Source: Rhodohalobacter sp. 614A
Lineage (GTDB): Bacteria > Bacteroidota > Rhodothermia > Balneolales > Balneolaceae
Direction of reading: 5' to 3'
NCBI RefSeq assembly: GCF_021462415.1
Contig: NZ_JAKEDS010000003.1
Span: 62,001 to 126,000, forward strand
DNA length: 64,000 bases
The notes beneath the pieces are model-generated. The model saw nothing but the letters and a program-made list of their open reading frames with translations, made no database searches and had not been told where the DNA came from. This document shows positions 43,401 through 50,145 of the stretch, piece by piece. The position numbers and the translations under genes are program-made. Each line of letters begins with the position of its first letter. Position 1 is the first letter of the stretch.

Positions 43401-43744
43401 CATATCACAACATTGATAAGAAAAGCAGCGTTGAATTTTGCCAGAAAATATTTTTTCTCATGGATAGGAAGGGTATAAATAATTCCAGCGGATTTGTATT
43501 CAATATCTTTGAAGAGTGCCGTTCCGGTGATAATTGCAATAACGATACATAATAACATCCCTGTACCTGACAGGTTCTGATAAAAGATGCCCGAAGCATT
43601 CATCAACGTGGCGTCATTGATGTAAAAATTGTAGGTACCAATGGTGTACCAGACGCCCTGAAAAACCAACATCAATAGAAAAATATAGGTGATAGGTTTC
43701 GAAAATCTGTACGTAAATTCAAAGGGAAGGATCGTTCTGATCAT
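40466..43744 (-). CDS. ABC-2 permease fused to inactive M1 peptidase-like domain
   Basis: A 1092-residue protein in two halves. Residues ~1-610 are two ABC-2-type permease modules with about twelve membrane helices (first YIFLLMLVFQGVWYTIG; IVIAIITGTALFKDIEYKSAG). Residues ~650-1092 follow the M1 aminopeptidase layout (DVSVDIFPQERKANYRFTMR; LTVVEVPFYEEDDFYAYSNI). The zinc motif HExxH is replaced by R946-E-L-A-K950, so both histidine ligands are lost and the domain is probably a binding or scaffold module. The start overlaps the ATPase gene by 4 bp. Together they form an ABC transporter inside a siderophore operon. Confidence 0.85.
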   Translation of the reverse strand: MIRTILPFEFTYRFSKPITYIFLLMLVFQGVWYTIGTYNFYINDATLMNASGIFYQNLSGTGMLLCIVIAIITGTALFKDIEYKSAGIIYTLPIHEKKYFLAKFNAAFLINVVICMGYPLGMILLPYLGVAPAEQFGPTPWGPLVHGFLIFTIPNILLLTTICIAGVVFFRNMTAGYVGVFMIMVCFLIAESTRENTTYKTLIYLLDPMGYTITSDTVQSMSLSAKNYSYFPLLPLMIANRLLWIGISALLGYLSYRKFRFKSFITAASEKVKKDKSVKTSIQNQDGKIQHRISTIPIPQINFSGVENIKKLFRLAWLELKNVIRPAGFKLIIGITALMFFLYNLIWNAEYYISSNTLPITSLMTFTRLPNGVFILILLTIWAGELLFKEKTVSIWQITDSLPVPTWVTYFSKFFAMAGVAFLMATTLFVCGVLAQAVQGFFDIDWLLYIEDIYGFKMGWMTYIFMIALAFFLAGLTGSRFATHILGVAILLFLLISEDLGLIEQIRYYFPFVPGSADYSEMNGYGIFGVAANYYALMWGLLVSAMLLTGAWWWSRGAEKSFLKRMDIRNPQLSISGKVAIPILLIGFVFLQSFIVENVNETGNFQIEDQEEMESAEYEKRYKYLESAPQPTITGLDVSVDIFPQERKANYRFTMRLLNPTQTSIDTLHISLKDFVSIYSFSSQGEALQNISSDERHQQYAYLLPSSLAPNEEMEIEGELSLHYVGFSQGDPQSALTFNGSLMGRDILPVIGYNSEKELTENRTRKEYQLSELSSRMASIEDSLSLRQDVYSADANWHKATIQVSTSSAQTAFAPGILQEQWNENGRNYYRFEMNQPSPMQWYIGSATYQKYEADISNTDLTILHDPRHTYNVESIEDAVQQGITFIEDHLDSYPYSTLTVVEVPFYEEDDFYAYSNIITISEKQGWTADGSKQEDLADIYYNIVRELAKQWVFQNIKIADVRGADMLRVALPEAVALQFIKETFGEQVLGDYIRRKEDRYKKDRGGEPNFEPALVDADGTDYLEENKGALAMYNLIKQIGEEEFYTMLTDWTGSVNSEQQNAVFKDFYVGLKSVLSSEEQERVTAIFETVE

Positions 43745-44628
43745 GATAATACAGGCTGATTTTGAGTGAACAGAATATTGAAATAAGCATCTTCCAGTGA
43801 AGGTGTTTTCTGCCGGAAACCATTGCCTGGTTCCTCATCAGAAATTACCGTGATGATTAATCTTCCAAGATGAAAGTGAGAGGAAATAACAGCATATTCT
43901 TGTTCGTGGATTTCCAGATTTTCTTTTTTGATCTGTTTCTCCCAAAGTTTTCCACGGAGTGAATTCTGAATCTCTTCAGGCTGACCGGTAAGTAAAACTT
44001 CTCCTTTCCCGATGATAGCCATGTAATTACAAAGAGTTGAAACATCTTCAACAATATGAGTTGAAAGAATAACCACAGTGTTCTCTCCAATTTCTGAAAG
44101 AAGATTGTAAAAACGGTTTCTTTCCAGCGGATCCAAACCGGCAGTAGGTTCGTCTACAATAATCAGTTTGGGATCACCCAGCAGAGCCTGAGCAATTCCA
44201 AACCGCTGTTTCATACCACCAGAATATCCTTTGAGTTTTTTCTTTCGAACATCCCAGAGATTTACTTTTTCGAGAAGAGAATCTACCATGTCCCTGCGTT
44301 CTCCTTTTGCCACAATCCCTTTCATATCCGCAATATGAGTCAGTAATTCTTCAGCGGTAACACTGGGATAAACCCCAAATTCCTGCGGAAGGTATCCCAG
44401 CATTTTTCGAAGCTCTCCCGGTTGATTAAAAACATCAATATCACCAAATGATATATGCCCAGTATCTGCTTCCTGCAGAGTTGCAATGGTACGCATCAGT
44501 GTGGATTTGCCTGCCCCATTCTGTCCCAAAAGGCCAAACATACCTTTCCCAATTGTAAGAGATACATTCTTTAATGCCTGTACCCCATTGGGATAGGTTT
44601 TAGAAAGGTTACTTATAGTAAGTTGCAT
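43741..44628 (-). CDS. ABC transporter ATP-binding protein
   Basis: A 295-residue ATPase: Walker A GLLGQNGAGKST, signature YSGGMKQR, Walker B LIIVDEPTAGLDP, and the H-loop STHIVEDV. The C-terminal extension (QIKKENLEIHEQEYAVISSH) is common in ABC-2 type ATPases paired with large permeases. It is translationally coupled to the permease-M1 fusion (4-bp overlap). Export or membrane remodelling is more likely than import; the cargo is unknown, but the operon is devoted to siderophore iron. Confidence 0.92.
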   Translation of the reverse strand: MQLTISNLSKTYPNGVQALKNVSLTIGKGMFGLLGQNGAGKSTLMRTIATLQEADTGHISFGDIDVFNQPGELRKMLGYLPQEFGVYPSVTAEELLTHIADMKGIVAKGERRDMVDSLLEKVNLWDVRKKKLKGYSGGMKQRFGIAQALLGDPKLIIVDEPTAGLDPLERNRFYNLLSEIGENTVVILSTHIVEDVSTLCNYMAIIGKGEVLLTGQPEEIQNSLRGKLWEKQIKKENLEIHEQEYAVISSHFHLGRLIITVISDEEPGNGFRQKTPSLEDAYFNILFTQNQPVLS

Positions 44629-44700
44629 AAATGTCTGATTTTTGAATAAAAATTTTTCCCGGATGTAATCAATAAATGGTTTGATGATATATAGAGAAGC

Positions 44701-45117
44701 TTATAACACTGTTTTGGCCGGCCTCAAAAAAGTAGCCTGAAGAAGCCGAAAATGGTGAAGAATAATCACCAAATTCAGGCTTAACAAGGTGCTGTCAAAA
44801 ACCATGTATCCTACATTTTTTGAAAAGAATACATGTGTCATTACCAGGCACAACATGAGCGGAAACAGCATCACCGCCCCCAGCAGATATGTTTTTTTAA
44901 AGACCAGGAGTCCCCCGCAAAGAAGTTGGCAAACCCCAACAAAACTGAGATATCCCGTTTTCTGAAGTAAATCATAGAATTCAAAAAAAGCTTCACCAGA
45001 GTGGGGCATATTGGCTTGAAACACCTCCGAATGATAGGGTAAAAATAATTTTTCTATCCCCGAGTAGATAAATAACAATGCCAACAGAAATCGAATGATA
45101 TAGATAACCACCTTCAT
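44701..45117 (-). CDS. DoxX/MauE-like four-helix membrane protein
   Basis: A 138-residue protein with four membrane helices; FLLALLFIYSGIEKLFLP is the DoxX/MauE start motif (F-x-x-SGxxK). The remaining helices (VGVCQLLCGGLLVF; LLGAVMLFPLMLCLVMTHVF; LSLNLVIILHH) fit the family. Members act in quinone- or thiol-linked redox at the membrane. Its position between the TonB receptor and the ABC genes makes a redox or assembly role in iron uptake possible, but unproven. Confidence 0.75.
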   Translation of the reverse strand: MKVVIYIIRFLLALLFIYSGIEKLFLPYHSEVFQANMPHSGEAFFEFYDLLQKTGYLSFVGVCQLLCGGLLVFKKTYLLGAVMLFPLMLCLVMTHVFFSKNVGYMVFDSTLLSLNLVIILHHFRLLQATFLRPAKTVL

Positions 45118-45132
45118 ATATCTGACTGGTAT

Positions 45133-47529
45133 TTAAAATTCTGCTGTTAATGTAGCGCCGAATGTAGCAGGAAGGCCGTAGTTTCCTAAACCTCCATATC
45201 CTGATATAGCATAGGCGTAACTGAAGTACACTTCATCCGTCAGATTTTTACCCCAAAGTGAGAGTTTATAATTTTCCAACTGTGCAGAAATTTGTCCATT
45301 TAAAATGCCGTAGCCATCTTGTGAATAATTGTTTTCTGCACTAAAATACATTTCTGTCTGGAATTGATAATCCAGGGATGCATTGAAATGCACATCATTC
45401 AAATTTTTATTAAAAATGAGTCCCAGTCCCCCATTCCAGTGTGGTGAGTAGCCTTGTTCATTTCCGCTGTAATCCACCGTCTCTCCCAGGCTGTTTATGA
45501 CCGTATACTCCGTCACATCTGTATCCAGATAACCGAGATTCACAAGAGCATTCAATGACTTCGACAGAATCCACTCAGATTCCATTTCCAATCCATAACT
45601 GATACTGGTTCCTATATTTTCCCGACCATAATTAAAAGTGGTCATATCAATAATGGTAAAAAGCTGCTGATCCTGATAATCGATGTAGAAACCCGTCAGA
45701 TTCAATTTTAACCTGTTGCTTAAAAGAGTTGATTTCAATCCCGCTTCATAATTCCAACTTACTTCTTCATCAAATACGGCTTTATCTTCATCCGAGGTCC
45801 ACGTATTAATCCCGCCAGGTCTGTAGCCTTTTGCTACATTTCCATAGATCAACAGCTGATCATTTGCTTCATACGATAATCCAAACTTTGGCGAGAGCGC
45901 ATCATAAGAAGCTGATTTCTCAAACTCCCCGGGCATAACACCTAATGGCGGATAGGTATAGGGGGCTCCGTCTTTTCGATAATAATTTTGAACCTCACTC
46001 TCCTGTTTGGATATCTCATACCGAAGACCGGCGATGAGGCTTAACTTCTCCGTAAGATTGTAATCCACGTTACCGAAAAATGAAACGCCGTTGTCGGTCG
46101 TCAGGTTGTCTTCAATACTGTTGTATGGAAACTGGGCCTGGGTTTCGGGATCTTCATAATACATGGCATTATCGGGTCCCGACGTATATACCTGGTAGAG
46201 ATCTTCATTAAAATGATAGACAAAAACCCCGGCAAGCCAATCGAACGCAGGATTGCTTTGAGAGGGACGCAGCCGAAGTTCTTCAGAAAGCGTGTACTTT
46301 TTAGAATCTACATCTGCGTAGGAGATATTTAAAGGAGTGAAGTCATATTCCTCCTCTTCATCCGTATCCTTGGTTCGCTGGAACGATGTGATAGATGTTA
46401 ATGAAACCTTGTTTCCGTAATATCCAACTTTCAACGAATTATTCGATAACAGAACCTTATGATTCCCGACGTGGCTATAATTTACTTCATACGGGTGATT
46501 TGTTTTTATTGAATCCAGTTGTGCATTGGTGGCACCCGGCGTCCCGGCTAATGCAAATCCTTTCATATCCCGAAACTCCAAACCCGATGAAAGTGTAACA
46601 TTCCACTTATTGGAAGGAAGCCAGGAAAGTTTCATATTCCCGTTTATTCTCTCATGAGATAAAAGATCCTCACTATCTGGAATGGCCGCATTCTCAACAT
46701 AGCCGTCTCTCGTGGTGAATCCACCGCCAATTAATGCAAAGAGTTTATCATCAACTAACGGAAGGTGTGTACCGGCATTTACATTAAACTGATTCAAACT
46801 TCCATATCCTGCCTTTATATATCCTCCGGCAGTATTCGTCGGTTTTTTAGTTACAATATTGATCACGCCGGCCAATGTATTTCTGCCGTATAGTGTTCCC
46901 TGCGGACCTCTTAATACTTCAATTCGTTCAATATTCGTCAAAGCTGCCGGAAACGAATAGGTGCTAAATAGCGGGACATCATCCACATACACACCCACTG
47001 TCGGTTTTTCATCGATTGTAAAAATCCCTCTGCTGGCCACCATCGAAAAAATCCCGACGCCATCGTCATACGTCATAAAGTTGGGAGAAATTCTGCCGAT
47101 TTCATTCAGATTTGATATTTGAAGATCTTCAGCTCGCTGCTCACCGATGGAAGCAACTGCGATCGGTACTTTCTGTAATTCTTCTTCCCTTTTTTGAGCC
47201 GTAACAACCAGTTCCTGTAACTCCAGCACATTTTCGCTGAGACGAAAGTTTACTTTCCGGGAATCCGCGTCGATATCAATCTCTTTTGTTTGAGCTGCAA
47301 AGCCAATAAAACTTGCCCGAATTTTTTGGTTGCCCGCAGGAACATGCAACAATTCATAGCTCCCCTGGCTATTTGTGACGGCTCCAATCGTCGAATTTAA
47401 TACCTGAATACTAACGCCGGGAAGTGGTTTACCTGAAGAATCTGTCACCTCTCCGGTAATCGATGTTTGAGCAAAACCAACAGATGTAGATATAATTAAA
47501 AAAGTAAATATTAATAGATGTTTGAACAT
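45133..47529 (-). CDS. TonB-dependent siderophore-type receptor
   Basis: A 798-residue receptor. Signal peptide ends SVGFAQ; residues ~24-100 are a carboxypeptidase-regulatory beta-sandwich (SITGEVTDSSGKPLPGVSIQ). The plug follows: LQELVVTAQKREEELQKVP, RGIFTIDEKPTVGVYVDDVP and IERIEVLRGPQGTLYGRNTL, with AGVINIVTKKPT. The barrel ends LTAEF. The KREE(E)LQKVPIAV type is typical of iron complex receptors. The start codon is 13 bp from the 17-bp palindrome at 47542-47558, and an AraC gene is divergent. It opens the siderophore operon. Confidence 0.92.
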   Translation of the reverse strand: MFKHLLIFTFLIISTSVGFAQTSITGEVTDSSGKPLPGVSIQVLNSTIGAVTNSQGSYELLHVPAGNQKIRASFIGFAAQTKEIDIDADSRKVNFRLSENVLELQELVVTAQKREEELQKVPIAVASIGEQRAEDLQISNLNEIGRISPNFMTYDDGVGIFSMVASRGIFTIDEKPTVGVYVDDVPLFSTYSFPAALTNIERIEVLRGPQGTLYGRNTLAGVINIVTKKPTNTAGGYIKAGYGSLNQFNVNAGTHLPLVDDKLFALIGGGFTTRDGYVENAAIPDSEDLLSHERINGNMKLSWLPSNKWNVTLSSGLEFRDMKGFALAGTPGATNAQLDSIKTNHPYEVNYSHVGNHKVLLSNNSLKVGYYGNKVSLTSITSFQRTKDTDEEEEYDFTPLNISYADVDSKKYTLSEELRLRPSQSNPAFDWLAGVFVYHFNEDLYQVYTSGPDNAMYYEDPETQAQFPYNSIEDNLTTDNGVSFFGNVDYNLTEKLSLIAGLRYEISKQESEVQNYYRKDGAPYTYPPLGVMPGEFEKSASYDALSPKFGLSYEANDQLLIYGNVAKGYRPGGINTWTSDEDKAVFDEEVSWNYEAGLKSTLLSNRLKLNLTGFYIDYQDQQLFTIIDMTTFNYGRENIGTSISYGLEMESEWILSKSLNALVNLGYLDTDVTEYTVINSLGETVDYSGNEQGYSPHWNGGLGLIFNKNLNDVHFNASLDYQFQTEMYFSAENNYSQDGYGILNGQISAQLENYKLSLWGKNLTDEVYFSYAYAISGYGGLGNYGLPATFGATLTAEF

Positions 47530-47541
47530 TTTAGCTATTTG

Positions 47542-47558
47542 TTTAGATTTAGTCTAAA
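47542..47558. promoter_or_regulatory. Iron-type operator palindrome, copy 1
   Basis: TTTAGATTTAGTCTAAA is a perfect TTTAGA-N5-TCTAAA dyad and contains ATTTAG-T-CTAAAT. It sits 13 bp from the TonB receptor start and 77 bp from the divergent AraC gene, so one repressor bound here could control both. A copy differing by one base is at 54910-54926. Confidence 0.7.
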
Positions 47559-47634
47559 TAAGAGCCAAATATACAGCACTCTTTTCTTTTGAGTGTTACG
47601 CCAAACGGAATAAAACCTACGCTACAAGTAGAAA

Positions 47635-48624
47635 ATGAAACTGCACATACATGGACAAGATCTCTCAGAAATACTCATCAAAAACCGATATCCCCGCTCC
47701 TTTCAGGATGACCAGTCAGATATTGTAGAACAGACCTATGGAGATGACTTTTTCTTTGGAACCGGAACTGTTCATGAAATTTATTTTGAGGGTATACACA
47801 TTGCTTATGGCGACCTTCACCTCATCCATAAAACTTGCCTCCGATTTGAAAGTGAGATCAAAACCGTAGAAATGCATTTTGCTTTGTCGGGCCAGAGTTT
47901 AAGCCGTTCACCAAATTTTAAAGAAGAGATTATTTTTGGTTCTAATCAGCATAACATTGTATATGTAGACGGCTTTAACGGCATTATAGAATGGTCTGGC
48001 CTGAACAATAACATGGCGTTTTTAGAAATCAACCTGTTACCGCATATTTTTGAAAAATATCTTCCTGAAGGAACTGAAATTTTTGAGTCTTTCAAGAAAA
48101 ATATCGACCGGAATAACACATCCAGTTTGGGCTCCCAAAATTTTCCGATCTCCCCACAAATGTTGATGATCATCCGGGAAATCACATCATGCAAAAGAGA
48201 GGGGATTTTTAAAAAGATATTCCTGAAAGCCAAAGTTATTGAATTACTTTTACTTCAACTGGAACAGATCAATGAACGCCATTCCCAAACGCCGTATTCA
48301 ATTAAAAAAACGGACATCAACAAGATGCATGCCGTTAAAGAGATTCTTCTAAATAACCTTGATCAGTCATACACGTTGGATGATCTTGCACTTAAAGCAG
48401 GCACCAATGCCTTCACCCTGAAAAAGGGTTTTAAAGAGATCTTTGGTACTACAGTTTTTGATTTCTGGCATGACATTAAAATGCAGCAAGCCAGGAAAAT
48501 GCTTTTGGAAGAAGGACTGGCTGTGTATGAAGTTTCTGAACAGGTGGGCTATAAATATCCGCAGCATTTTACAACAGCGTTTAAAAAGAAGTTTGGAGTA
48601 GTGCCAAGTGATTTAAAAACTTGA
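47635..48624 (+). CDS. AraC-family regulator (PchR-like)
   Basis: A 329-residue regulator divergent from the TonB receptor. The N-terminal ~200 residues match the PchR-like sensor (EIYFEGIHIAYGDLHL; VEMHFALSGQSLSR). The C-terminal HTH pair is clear: YTLDDLALKAGTNAFTLKKG, with FKEIFGTTVFDFWHDIKM, and VYEVSEQVGYKYPQHFTTAF, then KKKFGVVPSDL. In pyochelin and alcaligin systems, members of this group bind the ferric siderophore and switch on its receptor; the same is likely here. Confidence 0.92.
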   Translation: MKLHIHGQDLSEILIKNRYPRSFQDDQSDIVEQTYGDDFFFGTGTVHEIYFEGIHIAYGDLHLIHKTCLRFESEIKTVEMHFALSGQSLSRSPNFKEEIIFGSNQHNIVYVDGFNGIIEWSGLNNNMAFLEINLLPHIFEKYLPEGTEIFESFKKNIDRNNTSSLGSQNFPISPQMLMIIREITSCKREGIFKKIFLKAKVIELLLLQLEQINERHSQTPYSIKKTDINKMHAVKEILLNNLDQSYTLDDLALKAGTNAFTLKKGFKEIFGTTVFDFWHDIKMQQARKMLLEEGLAVYEVSEQVGYKYPQHFTTAFKKKFGVVPSDLKT

Positions 48625-48655
48625 TAACTATCTGCTTTAATACCAGATACAGGGG

Positions 48656-48733
48656 TTAGTTGGGTTTTTCTCCAAAAGCATATTCGTTTTGACGATATTT
48701 GTCATCCCATTTCTTAAGCCAGGCATCTGCCAT
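48656..48733 (-). pseudogene. 5' remnant of a SAM-dependent methyltransferase gene
   Basis: A 25-codon minus-strand frame reads MADAWLKKWDDKYRQNEYAF then GEKPN and stops. WDxRYxxxEYAxGxxPN is the N-terminal signature of a well-known class I methyltransferase group (TehB/thiopurine-type relatives), which continues with DFL and the SAM-binding fold; nothing of that fold remains. It sits between two convergent iron genes. Confidence 0.5.
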
Positions 48734-48792
48734 ACTTTTTTTGTTTATGATTTTTTAGAAGAATTGTTTTTTAGCAAAACTTTTAAAAGAAA

Positions 48793-48847
48793 GAGCCCTG
48801 AATCCACTTGAATTCAATCATTCCTGTGGATGGGCTCTCCTCAAATT
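48793..48847 (-). terminator. Terminator of the Xus-like operon
   Basis: GAGCCC (48793-48798) and ATCCAC (48802-48807) pair with GTGGAT (48836-48841) and GGGCTC (48842-48847), leaving a 3-nt bulge. On the minus strand the hairpin is followed by TTTCTTTT. It lies 8 bp beyond the DUF4374 stop codon. Confidence 0.75.
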
Positions 48848-48855
48848 TTCTGTAA

Positions 48856-50127
48856 TTAATGACTATACGAAAGATCATATAATCCAATCAATTCGCCACC
48901 GGTAACATCAAATGCTTTTTGAGATTGGCCTGTGGATGGATCATATTCGTAATAGGCATTTTCGGACGGTGTAACAACCGGAATGTAGAGTTTCCCATTT
49001 ATTTCCGTAATTATATTTACTGAAAAAGGAGAAACATTCGGAAAGTCAGGGAGCGGCGTTACGGTTTGTGCCTGTAAATCAAGCTCACTCCATCGTCCAT
49101 TTTGAGCATTGTATAAAATATCAAACGCCTGTACAATTTGCTCATCCGAGAGATTGGACGGATCGCCACCGACTGAAGCAACAAGTTCCAAAAGCTCCTG
49201 TGGTATATCTGTGGCAACGGCCGCATATGCTTTGTTATTTTGATGGTAATAGAGGCCATTGGTAACGGAAAGCAACTGATTTGAAGGATTTGCTGTAAAT
49301 GCCGGAGGAAAATCGTAACTGTCATCAAATTCGTTGGAACCTGCCGGGATTCTCAAAACTGTAGAAATTGGATTGGTTCCGGTAGGATTTCCGGTATCAG
49401 CTACATAAATATTTCCCTGCTCGTCAATATTGTTTTGGCCAAATCCAAATACAGGAATGGATTGTCCACTGGCCATTGAAGTGGTTCCTACGTAGGTCCC
49501 CGTTGATACATCCGCAATATGCACGATGGTAGAATCAAAAGAGCCACCTGCATTGGGCCGTACAGGAGCAAATACCAAATCGTCTCTGAACGCGAACGAT
49601 TCGTACCTTGATGGAGCCGGAGTTGTGGCTGCACTCATATCAATGGTTCCTTTTATACTAAGATCAGACGGATCAAAAACCGTAATTTCATCAGGATTAT
49701 TTCGGTCATGATATACACCTGTGTTTTCGTCCTTAATTTTAATTGCAAAAGAAGAACCGTCTACCGTAGGCAGTACACCTTCTTCAATAATCTCTCCTTC
49801 ACTGTTAACCACGATTTTCGCAAAACCGCCTGATTCATCAGGACGAACCATAAAAAATGCTCCGCCTATAGCATCAACCGGATAAAAGTATTGGAAATCG
49901 GTTCCGGTACTAAGGTCTACTGTGCCGGTTGGCATTTCTTCTTCATATTTCACCAAATATGTATTTGAAGGAGTCATTCCGGTTATAAGGAAACCAGTCT
50001 TTTTATTTTCAGACTCGTCTTCTCCACCGGTGCTGTTATCACTGCATGAAGACAAAACCACTGTCAGTGTAACTAACAGGATTATAAACATACTTGCTTT
50101 TGTGCTGTATCTATGTAAGAGGTTCAT
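48856..50127 (-). CDS. xusB: DUF4374 lipoprotein (XusB-like)
   Basis: A 423-residue lipoprotein with lipobox LSSC (C28) followed by Ser/Asp/Glu-rich sequence as for surface export. The rest is a beta-propeller-like DUF4374 protein: AIGGAFFMVRPDESGGFAKI, DLSIKGTIDMSAATTP, FAFRDDLVFAPVRPNAGG, VFGFGQNNIDEQGNIYVAD. In Bacteroides thetaiotaomicron XusB, a surface lipoprotein of the xenosiderophore system XusABC, has this domain and neighbours a TonB receptor and a PepSY protein, as here. It probably captures the ferric siderophore. Last gene of its operon. Confidence 0.8.
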   Translation of the reverse strand: MNLLHRYSTKASMFIILLVTLTVVLSSCSDNSTGGEDESENKKTGFLITGMTPSNTYLVKYEEEMPTGTVDLSTGTDFQYFYPVDAIGGAFFMVRPDESGGFAKIVVNSEGEIIEEGVLPTVDGSSFAIKIKDENTGVYHDRNNPDEITVFDPSDLSIKGTIDMSAATTPAPSRYESFAFRDDLVFAPVRPNAGGSFDSTIVHIADVSTGTYVGTTSMASGQSIPVFGFGQNNIDEQGNIYVADTGNPTGTNPISTVLRIPAGSNEFDDSYDFPPAFTANPSNQLLSVTNGLYYHQNNKAYAAVATDIPQELLELVASVGGDPSNLSDEQIVQAFDILYNAQNGRWSELDLQAQTVTPLPDFPNVSPFSVNIITEINGKLYIPVVTPSENAYYEYDPSTGQSQKAFDVTGGELIGLYDLSYSH

Positions 50128-50145
50128 AGTATTTGTTTATTGATT

